In this document: piece after piece, positions 9,521-20,640 of the stretch
Position numbering within the stretch: position 1 is the stretch's first letter
Layout of the letters: each line of letters starts with the position of its first letter
Source: Eurosta solidaginis
Lineage: Eukaryota; Arthropoda; Insecta; Diptera; Tephritidae
Length of the DNA stretch: 64,000 bases
Direction: 5' to 3'
Assembly (NCBI RefSeq): GCF_040869045.1
Contig: NC_090322.1
Span: forward strand, 77,771,675-77,835,674
Program-made: the position numbers and the translations under genes
The notes under the pieces: generated by a model
The model's input: the letters and a program-made list of their open reading frames with translations, nothing else
Told to the model about the DNA's origin: nothing
Databases searched by the model: none

Positions 9521-12500
9521 TTATAAACAATAATTCCACTGCCAGGGCAAAGAAACATTTGGTAATAAAAAATAATTGCTTAAATAGTGTCGTAAGTTTT
9601 GTGGGGCAGAATTTTCCATTATGTTTACATTATCGAACTCTGGCAGAGTACTTGGGTTCCGTTGAACTGGTTGCTGGTTTTCGATATCGGGAAGGAAGGT
9701 CGTGTATGATATGGCATCTTTTTTCCTTATAAAATTATGTAGGATACAAGCGCTTTGTATAATTGAAATGATTGTTTCGTACTTTTGGCATCGTATAGGT
9801 GTTGAGAAAACTCCAAATTTTTTTACCATCATCCCGAAACTGCACTCTATGTTCTTCCTACCGCGACTTAGTCTATAATTAAATATGCGCATCTTGTTGA
9901 CAATGTTTCTTTCCGGATAAGGCCGCATAACATTTTTCCTTAAAGGAAAGGCGTTATCTGCTACGAAATAATATGGAAACTTATTTCCACTGTCGTCATG
10001 CGGTAGTTCCTTTGGGGATGGTAAATTATTGTAACTTTCTAACCAACGTCCAAACGTCGAAATTCTAAAAACTCCCCCGTCGCTATTTCGTCCTGCAAAT
10101 CCGCATTCTATTGATGTAAATATCCCGTCGGCATCGCAACAGGCAAGTAATATTACTGAATGGTAGTTTTTGTAATTGAAATTAGCTGAACCCGAATTTG
10201 GATATTTTTGAATTCGCACATGCTTTCCGTCGATAGCTCCTAAGCAATTTGGCAGCTGCCATAGATCAGAGAACCGTCCCGCAATACTCTTCCAACGCTC
10301 CTCATTTGGCAACGTCATATAACAATCTTTTAATGAATTCCATATAGCTTTTGTTGTTTCTTCAACAATTACTCCGATTGTACGTTCTCCTCTTTGAAAA
10401 TATAAAGCAAGCGCATTGAACGTGCATCCTGTAGCCAGATACCTAAACAAAAAGTTATAAAGAATTTGGACCACGCACATACACAACAACATGTTCGCCA
10501 CCAACTCAGTAGTGGCCCCAATTTAAAGATACTCATATCTAATGAAAAGCTCCGACTCAGAAAATATTCCTATAACAAATCGAATTTGTCACCAGAACAG
10601 GGTAGATGTTGTTGTAGCAACACCTAATACTAGGATTTTTAACAGAGTTGGACGACAAAGAAATTACTGCTAGAGTTGTTGGTTCTACATTACAATTGAC
10701 TCGGTGGTGTATGTCATGCGGATTACATAACGCATGCCGGGGTGATTCTGGATAAGTAAGAATTTACTCTGTAACAATATCGAAGCTGAGCAAGTGACAA
10801 GGTGACAAGGAACTCACTGGGAAGTGTTTAATTACCCCAGGTCCCGGAAAGTTTTTGAGGGACTAAGCACTATTGAAAGTATTTTAACCAGATTATGAAA
10901 GGCGAGATGGTATCGGGCCCTGGAAATGTGCGTACTTATCTGCAACAATTGGAAATGCGGTTTAAGCCAACTGTGTTTAGAAACCTTTGCGGGCCAGCGC
11001 GTATTTATCTGGATAAAACGGTTTTCGGTCGGGAAATCCCGGCTTAGAAAATTTCAGAAGCAGCTTGTTTAGCATATCATTTCGATCTTCAACAAGGAGG
11101 AGTTCGTGTTATTCAGATGTTAAAACCAAGCATTCCACAAGGAGGAGTTCGTGTTATTCAGATGTCATAACCAAGCATTCCATAGCAGTTATGAGTGTAG
11201 AATTATGGTAGGCCTGCAACTGTATCCAGTGGAGGTTATGTAGATCGGAAGACCATACTGGTGGCTCACAAAAAAGATCGGTCGGCCAATTGCGTTCTAC
11301 GTCGTCAAAGGTGTTGATTTGTACTTTCCCCCAGGTGCTGCAAGCGATTTTGTGTCGCATCTCTACGCAGCAGTTTAAATGGCCTAGGCAGTTTAAATGG
11401 CCTAGGCTAATGGCCCGCTACTAAATCCAGGGAAACCAGCTAACATAGGAGAGTCATATCGCCCGATATCTCTCCTGTCGCCAGTAGCCAAGGCGCTTGA
11501 AGCCATTTTGCTCCCCTACTTCAAAGCAAATTTGCAGCCAGCCAATCATCAGCATGGCTTCAGAAAACTACACAGCACATTCACCGCGTTAAATGCCATT
11601 AGTACTCAAATAAATTGCGGATTAAATCAAAAGCCTCATCATCGGACAGTACTCATTGCGTTAGACCTGTCATAAGCTTTTGATACGGTCAACTATGGCA
11701 CGTTACTGCAAGACCTGGAAGGGTCTCCCCTTCCTCTAAGTCTTAAAAGGTGGACCGCAAATTATCTGTCTGGTCGGCTAGCATCGGTGCAATTCAGGAA
11801 TGCAACATCCAAACCAAGAGGAATTAAACAAGGTGTGGAACAGGGTGGTGTCCTATTCCCTATTTTGTTTAACTTGGAGAGCATGCAACCGCAATTGTAC
11901 CGAAAATCCAGAGGCGTAATAAAATCCTCAAACCTCTTGCCGGCAGCACTTGGGGTAAAGATAAAGAAACGCTCATTACCACTTACAAAGCAATTGGTCG
12001 GCCGATTGCATTCTACGCGTCCCCGTTATGGTGGCCAAGCCTAAAGGCTACTCACTGGAAGAATTTACAGGCCTGCCAAAATACCGCCCTTAGAACCGCT
12101 ACGGACTGTCGTCTTAGGTCCCCAGAACACCATCTACATAATGAGGCGAGAATACTCCCATTAGGGAGAGAAATGAAATGATAACGAAACAGTTTCTGTT
12201 GAATACCCAGACACCTGGACACCCCAACAGACATCTGATTGATGAGGCTACACCGCCCAGGGCTAAAGAGGTCATCTCCGTAAGCATTATGAGGAAATAA
12301 GGTACCTGAGGACACAGCCATATAAAGCTAAAAAGCACAAACAGGTCCTCAATGAAATTCACAAAGAGTCGGACCTCTATGCCAGGAATTGCCCGGTGAA
12401 TCCAGTACTTAAAGAACAATACCCAAAACTAGCAGAAGAGGAACGACCACTGTTAACACAACAACAGGAGAAACGCACTCTGCCTAGGGAAACGCGCGTC

Positions 12501-13157
12501 ACTCTAGCTCTACTTCGATCTGGATACTGTAACAGGTTAAACTCTTACATATCCAGAATCAACCCCGACATACAAAATGTATGCCCCGCTTACAATGTGT
12601 CCCCACATGACACCAACCATCTCTTTAATTGTAATGTGGAACCAACGCCTCTAACACCCCTTTAATTATGGTCCACCCCTGTCGAAGCAGCAAGTTTCCT
12701 TGGACTCCCGTTAGAGGATATTGATGGCAATTTGTGATCGGTCGCAGCTATTAGGTGGGGCGAAACATTACTACTACAACAACAACAACTTTACTGAACC
12801 TTTTCCGAAAATGAGGCCCTACACAATTGAATCCCGTACATTGAATGAAACAATGTTATACACATACCTTAATGTTACCATAAGCCGTTCTTCAGGAGGG
12901 ACACTTTCACGCATATTGGTGTTTTCTTTCTGTATTGAAGCACCAACGAGCATAACCAAATCCTTGAATGTAGCTTTTGACATGCGATAAAATATCCGGA
13001 ACTTTGTATCATCCTGAAACAACTCCTTTGCACATACAAACAGTCTACAATTAACATTTTTCTGAATATATGGACGTGCCCAATATTTTCTCTTTGCTTT
13101 CTTTTCATTTCTGCGACGAAGAAAATTTAGCAATACCAATTCTTCGTCGCTGGACAT
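9521..13157 (-). CDS. PIF/Harbinger DDE transposase (HARBI1-like), two exons
   Basis: Exon 1 is 12868-13157 and exon 2 is 9521-10442. The splice AG|GTATGT ... TTTAG|G is in phase 2 and yields an uninterrupted 403-aa protein. The N-terminal exon is helical and basic (FLRRRNEKKAKRKYW). Exon 2 begins YLATGCTFNALALYF and carries the DDE triad: NCLGAIDGKHVRI, PYYFVADNAFPLRK and KNIECSFGMMVKKFG. Family transposases cut at TWA targets and leave 3-bp duplications. The ATG at 13157 is chosen because it starts MSSDEELVLL; an upstream TTG frame extends only a few codons. The 2.4-kb intron (10443-12867) is abnormally long because jockey fragments inserted into it. The reading frame is intact, so activity is conceivable. 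Confidence 0.85.
10590..10800 (-). pseudogene. Degenerate jockey-like 3' fragment
   Basis: The plus-strand TGTTGTTGTAGC start (the (CAA)n tail on minus) and the following TTCTACATTACAATTGACTCGG and GGGGTGATTCTGGATAAGTA segments match the family at 381-720 and 3430-3760 with many changes. It sits in the transposase intron. Confidence 0.55.
11093..11190. repeat. ~47-bp tandem duplication
   Basis: The block ACAAGGAGGAGTTCGTGTTA ... AACCAAGCATTCCA occurs twice back to back with two or three differences. A second small tandem duplication (GCAGTTTAAATGGCCTAG) lies at about 11366-11403. Both are in the transposase intron. Confidence 0.75.
11150..11350 (-). pseudogene. Jockey-like ORF2 fragment, inverted
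   Basis: The minus strand encodes PPVWSSDLHNLHWIQLQAYH, the region just after the RT core in this jockey family (compare the LWWPSLKATHWKNLQACQNT equivalent on plus at about 12025-12080). It is inverted relative to the main remnant at 11400-12790, indicating rearrangement or a second insertion. Confidence 0.55.
11400..12790 (+). pseudogene. Jockey-like non-LTR retrotransposon, ORF2 remnant
   Basis: The plus strand reads RT motifs across several frames: GESYRPISLLSPVAKALEAI, LIALDLS-AFDTVNYGTLLQ (TAA replaces a sense codon), KPRGIKQGVEQGGVLFPILF, then an internal deletion that removes the YADD box. The thumb/C-terminal part follows (RSGYCNRLNSYISRINPDIQ, DTNHLFNCNVEPTPL), then a (CAACAA) tail near 12775-12790. 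It is 5' truncated and dead. It inserted into the transposase intron of the Harbinger element and so is younger than it. Confidence 0.8.
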
Positions 13158-13480
13158 GTTTATGTTGACCGATACAAACAAAAATTGTTATTGAAAACCG
13201 TTTTGAATTGAAAATTCTTTTTTTTTCTCTTATGCGCGGTGGTGAAAACTTTTGTTTTTAATTTTATACAAAATCAACTTTTGTATAAGGGCAATTATAC
13301 AGCATAAATAAATTTTTGTAGCGACGCTTGTAAGTAGCTACGTATGCAGATCTTGAAGCGTAGAGGAATTGTAGCTACATAAAATATCTTGTACGCGTCT
13401 GTGACGCGTAGCCTCGTCTGCACTTTGCCTAACGGATAGTATACATAATTAAATCGAAAATATTGCACCAAACGAACTAG

Positions 13481-13543
13481 GTCTGAATACTGAAACAGTA
13501 CACATATTCAAAATCGATGAGAAGGCTGTGATGATGGTAAAGG
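13481..13543 (+). pseudogene. Unrecognised acidic protein gene, penultimate exon
   Basis: The acceptor ACTAG|GT at 13480 and donor AAGG|GTGAGT at 13543 bound an open 63-bp exon (contains TVHIFKIDEKAVMMVK). The codon split across the giant intron (G at 2878 plus GT at 13481) is in phase. This links the exon to the 1.2-2.9 kb exons, although 10.6 kb of transposons lies between. Confidence 0.5.
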
Positions 13544-13602
13544 GTGAGTTGTTGAATACCATACGAAAACCACTTTAACCCATCTATATATTTGCATTAC
13601 AG

Positions 13603-13853
13603 CTAAAGCTTTACAAACAGCAAAAATTGCTGGCGCCAAGCAATTGGAAAAGGCAGTGAAGCATTCATCACACTGTACGGATGGTGCAAAGTTAGAAACT
13701 GCTGCCACCGACACAACGGTCATCTCTACATCGCCGAGTAGCGGCTCGTCCGACTATCTATCGAAGACAGTATAATCATATCTTTTGCCAACAGAGGTTA
13801 GCGATGTGCTTGCACAGGAAAATATTTCAATTGAACCCAATTAAGAGAGTTTA
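13603..13853 (+). pseudogene. Unrecognised acidic protein gene, last exon with an internal stop
   Basis: The exon follows a 59-bp intron (GTGAGT...TTGCATTACAG). It encodes KALQTAKIAGAKQLEKAVKH, then a Ser/Thr-rich tail ending SSDYLSKTV and a TAA at 13773-13775. The same frame then stays open for 25 more codons (contains LPTEVSDVLAQENISIEPN) to a second TAA at about 13851. Either the first TAA is the true end, or it is a nonsense change or read-through stop. Given the other lesions, decay is likeliest. Confidence 0.45.
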
Positions 13854-13933
13854 TTTATTATTAAAGTACTTACTTTTCTTTATATCAACAGTATTAATTT
13901 AAGTTGGAATTTCATGTACATATATAATAAGGG

Positions 13934-14103
13934 ATGTGATACGATTGCTGTCGGAATTAGATTTGAAACCAATCAATACTCCTGCTATGGGTTGCAGAAT
14001 TATTACTTGAATGATTAGTTTTAGAACAATAATAAGTCTGACTCAATTACTAGTCGTACATTTTTAAGTTCATCAATTACGACAGCAATCGGATTCCACG
14101 ACA
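13934..14103. mobile_element. Small MITE, copy 1 (~170 bp, inverted termini)
   Basis: The left end GATACGATTGCTGTCGGAAT pairs with the right end ATTACGACAGCAATCGGATT. No coding sequence. It lies inside the tandem duplication, so copy 2 arose by duplication and not by a new insertion. Confidence 0.6.
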
Positions 14104-14344
14104 CCTTTGAATATTCTTGATCTGAAAAGAGTAAACCTAATCTGAATTTCTACTAAGCTTTAAGTTGTAGATTATTCAAATAATTGGAGTTTTTTCTAAA
14201 GCTTAAAATTATTTTCTGCTCGCTTAGAAAAGATTTCAATTGGAAAACAAAAACCAATTAAGAGAGTTTATTTATTATTAAAATACTTTTCTTTATATCA
14301 ACTGTATTCATTTAAGTTACAATTTCATGTACATATATAATAAG

Positions 14345-14521
14345 GTATGTCGTGATACGATTGCTGTTGGAATTAGATTGTAAACCAATCAATACTCCTG
14401 CTAAGGGTTGCAGAATTATTGCTTGAATGATTAGATTTAGAACAATAATAAGTCTGACTCAATTACTATTCGTACATTTTTAAGTTCATCAATTACGACA
14501 GCAATCGGATTCCACGACACC
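14345..14521. mobile_element. Small MITE, copy 2 (~177 bp)
   Basis: It has the same termini as copy 1 (GTCGTGATACGATTGCTGTT and its complement near 14500). Here the outer TIR bases GTCGTG/CACGAC are better preserved, giving about 28-bp termini. Confidence 0.6.
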
Positions 14522-14558
14522 TTTGAATATTCTTGATCTGAAAAAAGAGTAAACAACC

Positions 14559-15400
14559 ATGGAAACAACTCAAATTTTACATGAATATAACACACTTCTG
14601 AATTGTCCAAATATAAAGTTTGCTGCTGCAGCAATACAGTTCAAAGCAATTAATATATTTTTTATGTTATTATTAAAGTACTTACTTCTTTTTTATATTA
14701 AATGTATTAATTTAAGTTGCAATTTCATGTACATATGAGGCTCCAAGATGCAAAACCAGATAAATGCTTATATTATATGTTATGTTTGGTTGTTATAATT
14801 AAAAATAAATATTGAAAATTAAATTTTTTGGTTGATATTTTATTCATCCTATAAGTGGGAGCGGAAGGCACGATCACATTAATAGGAACAAAACGGGAAA
14901 TTTGGTCACAAAAGTTCATCACGCCCATGCAAACGTGACTATGAATATAGCCGCTGCAGAAAGTTTCAATGACCGTAAAATGACTAGTCAAATGACGTGG
15001 AGCGTTTTTGCGGGTGTATTTTTAATGCTGGAATAACTACGCGTCCTCAGATACCACAATTCAAGACTTTTGTATAATTTTCTGTAGGACGAATATAGGT
15101 GCAACACATTTTCATACTAAGTTCGTACATATAAATTTACCATCACGGCAACCCATATCTGATATTCCGCTCCTTTTTTTAATTTTGACACTTCATTCAG
15201 TGTCAAACGCATGTTCCACTGAGTTCCACACTAGTTTTACACTGACCGAAGTGTCAAACGGCAGTGTGTTAGAAAGAGAAAGGAATTGTTTCCTTCTCAT
15301 ACATATCATACTTGTAAACCTGTACTATGCTAAAGAGAACATCTCTTGTGAATATAGTACGCGTCTATAGGACCAAGAGTTTGTTTCCCTGGCCTACACG
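14559..15400. other. AT-rich sequence, no gene seen
   Basis: There is a partial third duplication copy (14667-14735), then unremarkable sequence. 15188-15280 holds inverted GACACT/AGTGTC words that could fold or be a MITE relic. Confidence 0.4.
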
Positions 15401-15965
15401 AATGCTAGTGCCGTAAAGAGGGAGAGAAGAAGACGGGGGCGGTGGTTGATGCTCGGCATTGCTACCGACTCTACTACGGAGATTGTTGTTATGAGTAGGA
15501 GCAGGAGTATGATCTGATGGCGCCACGAGGCGCGAGAAACAGCGGGTACTTGTTGTGGCTTGCCGAGCAGCGGGGCTGCTAGAAGGTAGTGGGGTGCGCT
15601 ATGGGGTAGACTACGGAAGCCCTTGGGCGTGAACGCGCGTTATGAGGACGTCGGGTTTTGGGGTCTAGCCCAGAACATCCTGTCCGATGCAACCATCCCT
15701 TGCACGTGGCACACTGACAAGAGTGTGACCGTCCTAAAAATATTCTTTTTCGGCAAACGAAGCAAAACCATTTCTCTGACCGGGGTCAGGTAGAGGTCCC
15801 GGATTGGGCTCGATACCTTCCTGGAGCAGGAGAATATGGCGCAGTCCCTCTGCAAGGACCTGCTGGGAGGATGACAATTTGTGGGAGGGACAACAAATAA
15901 AACGGGGTTACACTGAAATGACAGCCTTTGATCGGGAATCCTGAGTCACTCCGGGACATAGAACC
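15400..15965 (-). pseudogene. ORF1-like fragment of a non-LTR retrotransposon
   Basis: The minus strand encodes a Cys/His-rich segment reading CATCKGWLHRTGCSGLDPKT in one frame, like the PHD/zinc-finger N-terminus of insect non-LTR ORFs. A Ser/Pro-rich linker containing the peptide NAEHQPPPPSSSLPLYGTS follows. Stops interrupt it. The GC content is clearly higher than its surroundings. Confidence 0.5.
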
Positions 15966-16539
15966 GGCTGCCTTGGGAAGCGTATAAAATACTCCTACTT
16001 ACTTTCTCAGATTCAAGGGCCAACCAACTTCATGGATATCGTATTTTGATTAAAATTTATAGTGGACCTAATTAGTTGATATCTCTATGAGGGTTATATG
16101 GCGTATTAGCAATGCCTATTTATTTCTAACAAATGTTTTTGCATACTCGTCGCGGTTGGGACATACTTCATTGTTGAATAATTCCTAAACAGCTTCAAAG
16201 AAGTCAAATCTGAATTGTTGGATATATTTAAAACGAGTTTTAAACATTGTATAACAAATATGAAATAAAAGAACGACTTGCAAAATTTAGGATAACGACT
16301 TTCGACTTTTTTTTTCACGGGTGGGACACAGCCAACGCTGTCCGATACGTCTAATAATATGAATGTATATAAAATGAATATATAAAAGGAATAAATTGGT
16401 ATTTAAATCAGCTTCTTATATAAAGATGTGTTACGATAGTTAGTAAGGTCAGCACTTCACTTTTACTCTTAAAAAGGTATTGAAAATTAGCTTTAAGATT
16501 TCTGTGCGGACAGCACAGTTGAAAAAAGTCCTAGGGAAA
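15966..16539. other. AT-rich sequence, no gene seen
   Basis: No coding motif or clear repeat is visible. It lies between two retrotransposon fragments of opposite orientation. Confidence 0.4.
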
Positions 16540-17111
16540 ACATAACGCAGGGACTAATAAAGATAACGGGGAATGGTCAAGTAATAGTGAGATGCTTTGC
16601 GATACACATGTCCCATGGGGAGATGATTCAGAAGAGCCAGACCGCAATCATACTTCGATCACAGAAAGGATAGTGCCCTTCTTGGCGACCGATAGCAAGA
16701 TGGAATGGGCGGTGAAGACGTTCCCTAAGTTTAAATCGCCGAGCCCAGATGGTATATTCCAAGCCATGCTATAAGTTTTAAATAGAGCGGTCGTGGAATG
16801 GCTTAAAATAATATTCGATGGGTGCATATGTCTAAATCTTTTACCGCACTCTTGGAGAACTTCTTCGTGTAGTTTCTGGCGTCACACACAAAGGCGTGGA
16901 AGATCGGTCACATGTATCCCAAACCCTACAAGCCCATTAGCTTAACGTAATTTCGGTTCAAAACCTTTGGGAGGCTGATAGATATGTACATAAAGACCAA
17001 CGTGGATGAAAAGCTGCTCTCCACAACACAACAAAGTCAAGTCGTTAGCCACTGCACTGCATAGGGTGGTAATAAACATAGAGAAATCCCGGAATATAAG
17101 GAGTATGCTAT
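16540..17111 (+). pseudogene. Non-LTR element with RNase H: RT N-terminal fragment
   Basis: The plus-strand frames show AVKTFPKFKSPSPDGIF (RT finger motif) and VGHMYPKPYKPISLT-FRFKT, then an ATALHRVV-like stretch, all with stops. RNase H pieces of the same element follow at 17275-17640 and 21100-21640 in the same order and strand. A family-A fragment (17112) and a hAT element (17.6-21.1 kb) inserted later. The class is I/LOA-like by architecture. Confidence 0.7.
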
Positions 17112-17269
17112 TGTTGTTGTTGTAGCGATAGGGACACTCCTCGAGCGCCTTGGGGAGTGTTATCGCTGTTGGTGGTCCTTTTCCGGATGCAGATCCGGTA
17201 CGTTCCGGTTCAAAGCCCGACCATCTCGGGAACGATTTGTTATGACCACATGTGACCTTCTAAGCCGTA
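17112..17269 (-). repeat. Family-A non-LTR 3' fragment, second copy
   Basis: It starts with (TTG)4 at about 17112 and is nearly identical to 1-150 (GATAGGGACACTCCTCGAGC, GGTGGTCCTTTTCCGGATGC). It inserted into the RNase H-bearing non-LTR element. Confidence 0.75.
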
Positions 17270-17274
17270 GGGGC

Positions 17275-17640
17275 CGAGGGGGCCCTTAAAGTTACAATAG
17301 AGGTGGATGGTTGGTGCAAGGTTTCTCAAATGTACACATATGGTTCCGAAGTAGCTGAAGGAGTAGAGTCTGCGGTATACTGTGCTGATCCGGAAATAAA
17401 CAGACCCTAAAAGCTACCAGATCACTGTAGCTTTTTCCAAGCGGAAGTATTAGCATTGGAAACACTGGAAGAGAAACGCTTAAACTACAGCTGTGTTAAC
17501 TTTTATATTGACAGCCAAGCAGCAATTAAGGTAATAATCTCGCATTGCACAGCATCTAAAAGCAGGACATTTTTTAAGGATTTTTCAATAGGTGGCCAAA
17601 ACAAAAAGATCTCCTCGAATTTTCACGTATCGAGATATTG
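17275..17640 (+). pseudogene. Non-LTR element with RNase H: first RNase H fragment
   Basis: It reads YTYGSEVAEGVESAVYCADP (degenerate DGS start), then FQAEVLALETLEEK (catalytic Glu helix) and NFYIDSQAAIKVIISHCTAS (DSQAAI, third catalytic Asp region). This is the RNase H order typical of I-like elements. Two stops are seen. The element is broken at about 17640 by the hAT insertion. Confidence 0.75.
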
Positions 17641-18559
17641 ACGGTTTTGAGTTTGGACTAATTCAAAAATATTGTTAACGGTTAATAAATGTGAGTTTTG
17701 CTCTTTATGTTGTAGATATGTTAAATATATATCACAAAAAGTTGTAATTGTCTAGTTTAATGCCCTAAGCCAAAACCAAAATGGGTCTCAAAAATTAGAA
17801 AAAATTTTAAGAAGCGTGTTTGAAGAATAGAGTAAACCCGAAAGACGTCCTTATGCAGTTCATAGCGAAAAGTAGCAAAGGACTCTTCGACTCAGAATAA
17901 TATGAAGAAAATTTGGGAAAAGTTTGGTCTGTGAATTCGACCCCCACTTGTAAAGACAGCGCATTTATTGTTTAAACTTTAAGCTTGAATAACTTTTTTA
18001 ATTTTGAGTAATTTGAAAAATGGCAAAGGGAAAATTGTCTTAGAATTTTGAAAACTACAAACTCCTAAAATATTGATTGTTGACTGTGGGACACCCTGTA
18101 TGTGCATGGAAAATCACAGTATGAAAAGAAAATCATCATCTTGCAATTTTTAAATCAAATAAATCAAAATAAAAAATATTGAATAAATATTATTGTATCA
18201 TATTTTCAGTAAATATCTGATTAGGGTCTGTTGATGTATTCTTTTTATTTAACATGGTAGATTATCGTTGTGAAACTGCAAGCTGCAAGACAGGAGAATT
18301 TTTCTGCCACAAAAAAGTAAAACTCGCGTCATGCGCTACATCTGTACGTTCTCCCTTTTTTAAAAAAAACGTTTTTCTGTATTTTCTCTGAGTTTTTTGA
18401 ACTAAGTTCGGACTGGAGCAGCTAAGCTAGACACTGACTACTATTTTATTTCAAAACTTTTTTGAGTTCAAAATTTTTTATTCTGTATTTATGTTACTGT
18501 TGGCAGGAGAATAGTGGAATGGGAAAATTTACTTTAGGTTTATTATATATTTTTTCAGT
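17641..18559. other. Left flank of the hAT element, no intact gene
   Basis: AT-rich. At 18254-18345 a frame MVDYRCETASCKTGEFFCHK is Cys-rich and could be a worn zinc-finger start of the hAT transposase. No inverted terminus was identified. Confidence 0.35.
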
Positions 18560-20640
18560 TGATGTTGATGATGAAGCACCAGGGACATCAAAAACGAAAT
18601 CCGGCACGCGGTACAAAGGCTACAAATTAGACCTGTCATGGATGTTGCAAACTATGGATTTCTTCAAAAAACAATCCAACTTGATGGAAAAAGAAATCGA
18701 CCATTTATTTGCTGTTCAATCTGCAGAGAATTCAAAACTGAAGCCGCCAAAGTATCTTAAAGAGGAACAGTTCCTCTTGCTGAAGGAGTTCGAGTTGACG
18801 CGGAACAAAAATTGAAGAGAATTGCCGATCACATTGAGCCCAGTGTCCACTCCGTTGCAGCAGAAGCTCAAAAGTCGACTGAATTATGGAAGCAACAGTC
18901 CGAAAAACATCCATGGATAAATACTATGAAAAAACATCGTGCGGGAGTAGCAAATGATCTAATTTCATTATGCCTGGATGTCTACTATGATTCTTTGTTG
19001 GAAACACCCACAGCTCGATCGTGGCCCGCTCGTTCGCTTGCAACAATACGCGCAAAATCAATACAAACACAATTAAACGATGCAAATGACTATGATATTC
19101 ATCTTCACGATTTTCAACCTACCACATCAAGTCTTCATTATAGAGATTCAGTGGTTTATGCTGAAATGCTTCACATCGTGGGAGAGTTGGAGATGAGAAA
19201 AATTGGAGAAACTTTCAAATCTGCTATTTGCGTGTCTTTACAAATTGATGGGAGTGTTGATCGTCAGAACAAAGACATGAAATATATCGTCGCAAGGTAC
19301 GTGACCAAGGAAAATTCAACAGTCGTCGAAGATCTCTTCATCGGAGCGAGGCAACCAGAAAAGACAGGTGCTGAAGGATTACTTGAAGCTACAGTTACGT
19401 CGTGTGAGGCAACTAACGTTCCAACTGATGCATTAGTGGGAGTTACGACTGATGGTGAAGCTACTAATACAGGATCTGGAGCGGGCCTGTGGAAACTTCT
19501 CTAAGATCACTTGGGACACAAACTGATGACAGTTTGGTGTTTCTGTCATAGATCTGACCTTGCGATGGAATCAGCGCTTGCAACGGTTCCTGAAATGAAA
19601 CTTTGGCTGAGCAATACCACAGTTGTGGCCAAATATTTTCGTACATCTCCTTCGAAACCGAAGGAAATGCAAAAATTTTGCACAGAATATCGTTCATTCC
19701 CAAGTTACTTTGAAGTAAGATTTGCCGAACATGTCAATAATTTGATCACTGCAGTTTTACACAATTTACCGGGATGTTTTAAGTACTGGCGACATTTCTC
19801 AAAAACTCCAGGTTCACTGATAGACAAGAATGTAGCAGTTGGGATGCTTAATACTTGGAGCAAATCGGAATTTCAACAACTTCTCCAAACATACTTAATG
19901 GCAGATGTTTTATTGATCATAAAAGATTTGCAAAAAAAATCTCCAGAAAGGGCGTTTGATTCTGCCCGATGTTTTAACTTTGAAACAAAACGCTCTCAGA
20001 AAGTTGAAACTCATGCTCCTGGGTCCATATCCAGGTGGACAGGAAGAGAAGTTTCCTTTACACCAAAAAAATTTACAAGACAAAACTCACAATGAAGAAA
20101 ACGACAGGAAAAGACGCAAGGTATCACATTCTCTCGTCACAACAGGCACCCGATCATGGACGGCACTCCGAGTCGAAATAATATCAGCGTTCATCAATTT
20201 TTTGACATCCGGCTCAACATTGAAGAAAATGAGCTGATCAAAAGATTTTATACATTTCTAATGGCGAAAACCACAGCAGAAATTAATCAAGGGGGTCGCT
20301 TCTTGGTCGAAATCATTTTTGGCGAAGAAAAAGTTTCCGACATCAAATGTTTGCGATTGTTGGCCAGCAATCCAAGAAATCAGAGATCTCGATACTTCAG
20401 ACGAAGGTGCAAAAATGTCGCATAACCTGCTTCGACTAATACCAGTGACATGTGGGATTTTGCAGAAGCTATTGTGCTCTTTACTGGTCACATCACATTA
20501 CTCCATGATTGTTGAGAAAGTGATTTCTCATTATAATCAAATTAAATCAAACCACCGACTGTCAACTTCAGATGAGACCATGAACTCGAGAATGTTGTGG
20601 CGCTGAATGGAGTAGGTACAGCTTTATATGGCAACCGTGG
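18560..20640 (+). pseudogene. hAT-superfamily transposase pseudogene
   Basis: Coding sense runs over three frames: 18560-18812, 18812-20093 (with an in-frame TAA at 19502-19504) and 20319-20606. RNase H-fold motifs are visible: AICVSLQIDGSVDRQ (first Asp), ALVGVTTDGEATNTG (second Asp) and VWCFCHRSDLAMESA (the C-x2-H motif of hAT enzymes). The C-terminal VEKVISHYNQIKSNHRLST is the hAT dimerisation segment. Length and order suit a full transposase, but at least two shifts and one stop inactivate it. It sits inside the RNase H region of a non-LTR element. Relatives are the ZNF862/KIAA1586-like hAT proteins; that placement is inference. Confidence 0.8.

Larger units (their letters stand above)
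7724..13424. mobile_element. PIF/Harbinger DNA transposon with MADF-BESS partner gene
   Basis: The element has two convergent genes: a MADF-BESS DNA-binding protein (plus, 8016-8898) and a DDE transposase (minus, 9521-13157), the usual two-gene layout of animal PIF/Harbinger transposons. Inverted termini are visible: GACGAGGCTACGCGTCACAG (reverse complement of about 13400-13420) against ACGAGGCTACGGGTCATAGA at about 7730. The outermost bases and the expected 3-bp TWA duplication are not resolved, although the right side shows a plausible TAA at about 13430. It lies inside the intron of the host gene whose exons end at 2878 and resume at 13481. Confidence 0.75.
13819..14558. repeat. ~310-bp tandem duplication starting inside the last exon
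   Basis: 13819-14138 and 14230-14558 are two closely similar direct copies (shared CCAATTAAGAGAGTTTATTT, TCAATACTCCTGCTA and CCTTTGAATATTCTTGATCT), separated by about 90 unique bp. The first copy begins within the host exon's 3' coding end. A third partial copy (TTATTATTAAAGTACTTACT onward) is at 14667-14735. The period is about 410-420 bp. Confidence 0.8.

Noticed and set aside
12052..12419. Minus-strand open frames of 89-101 aa
   Set aside because: They are antisense shadows of the jockey ORF2 remnant, which carries the recognisable RT motifs on the plus strand.
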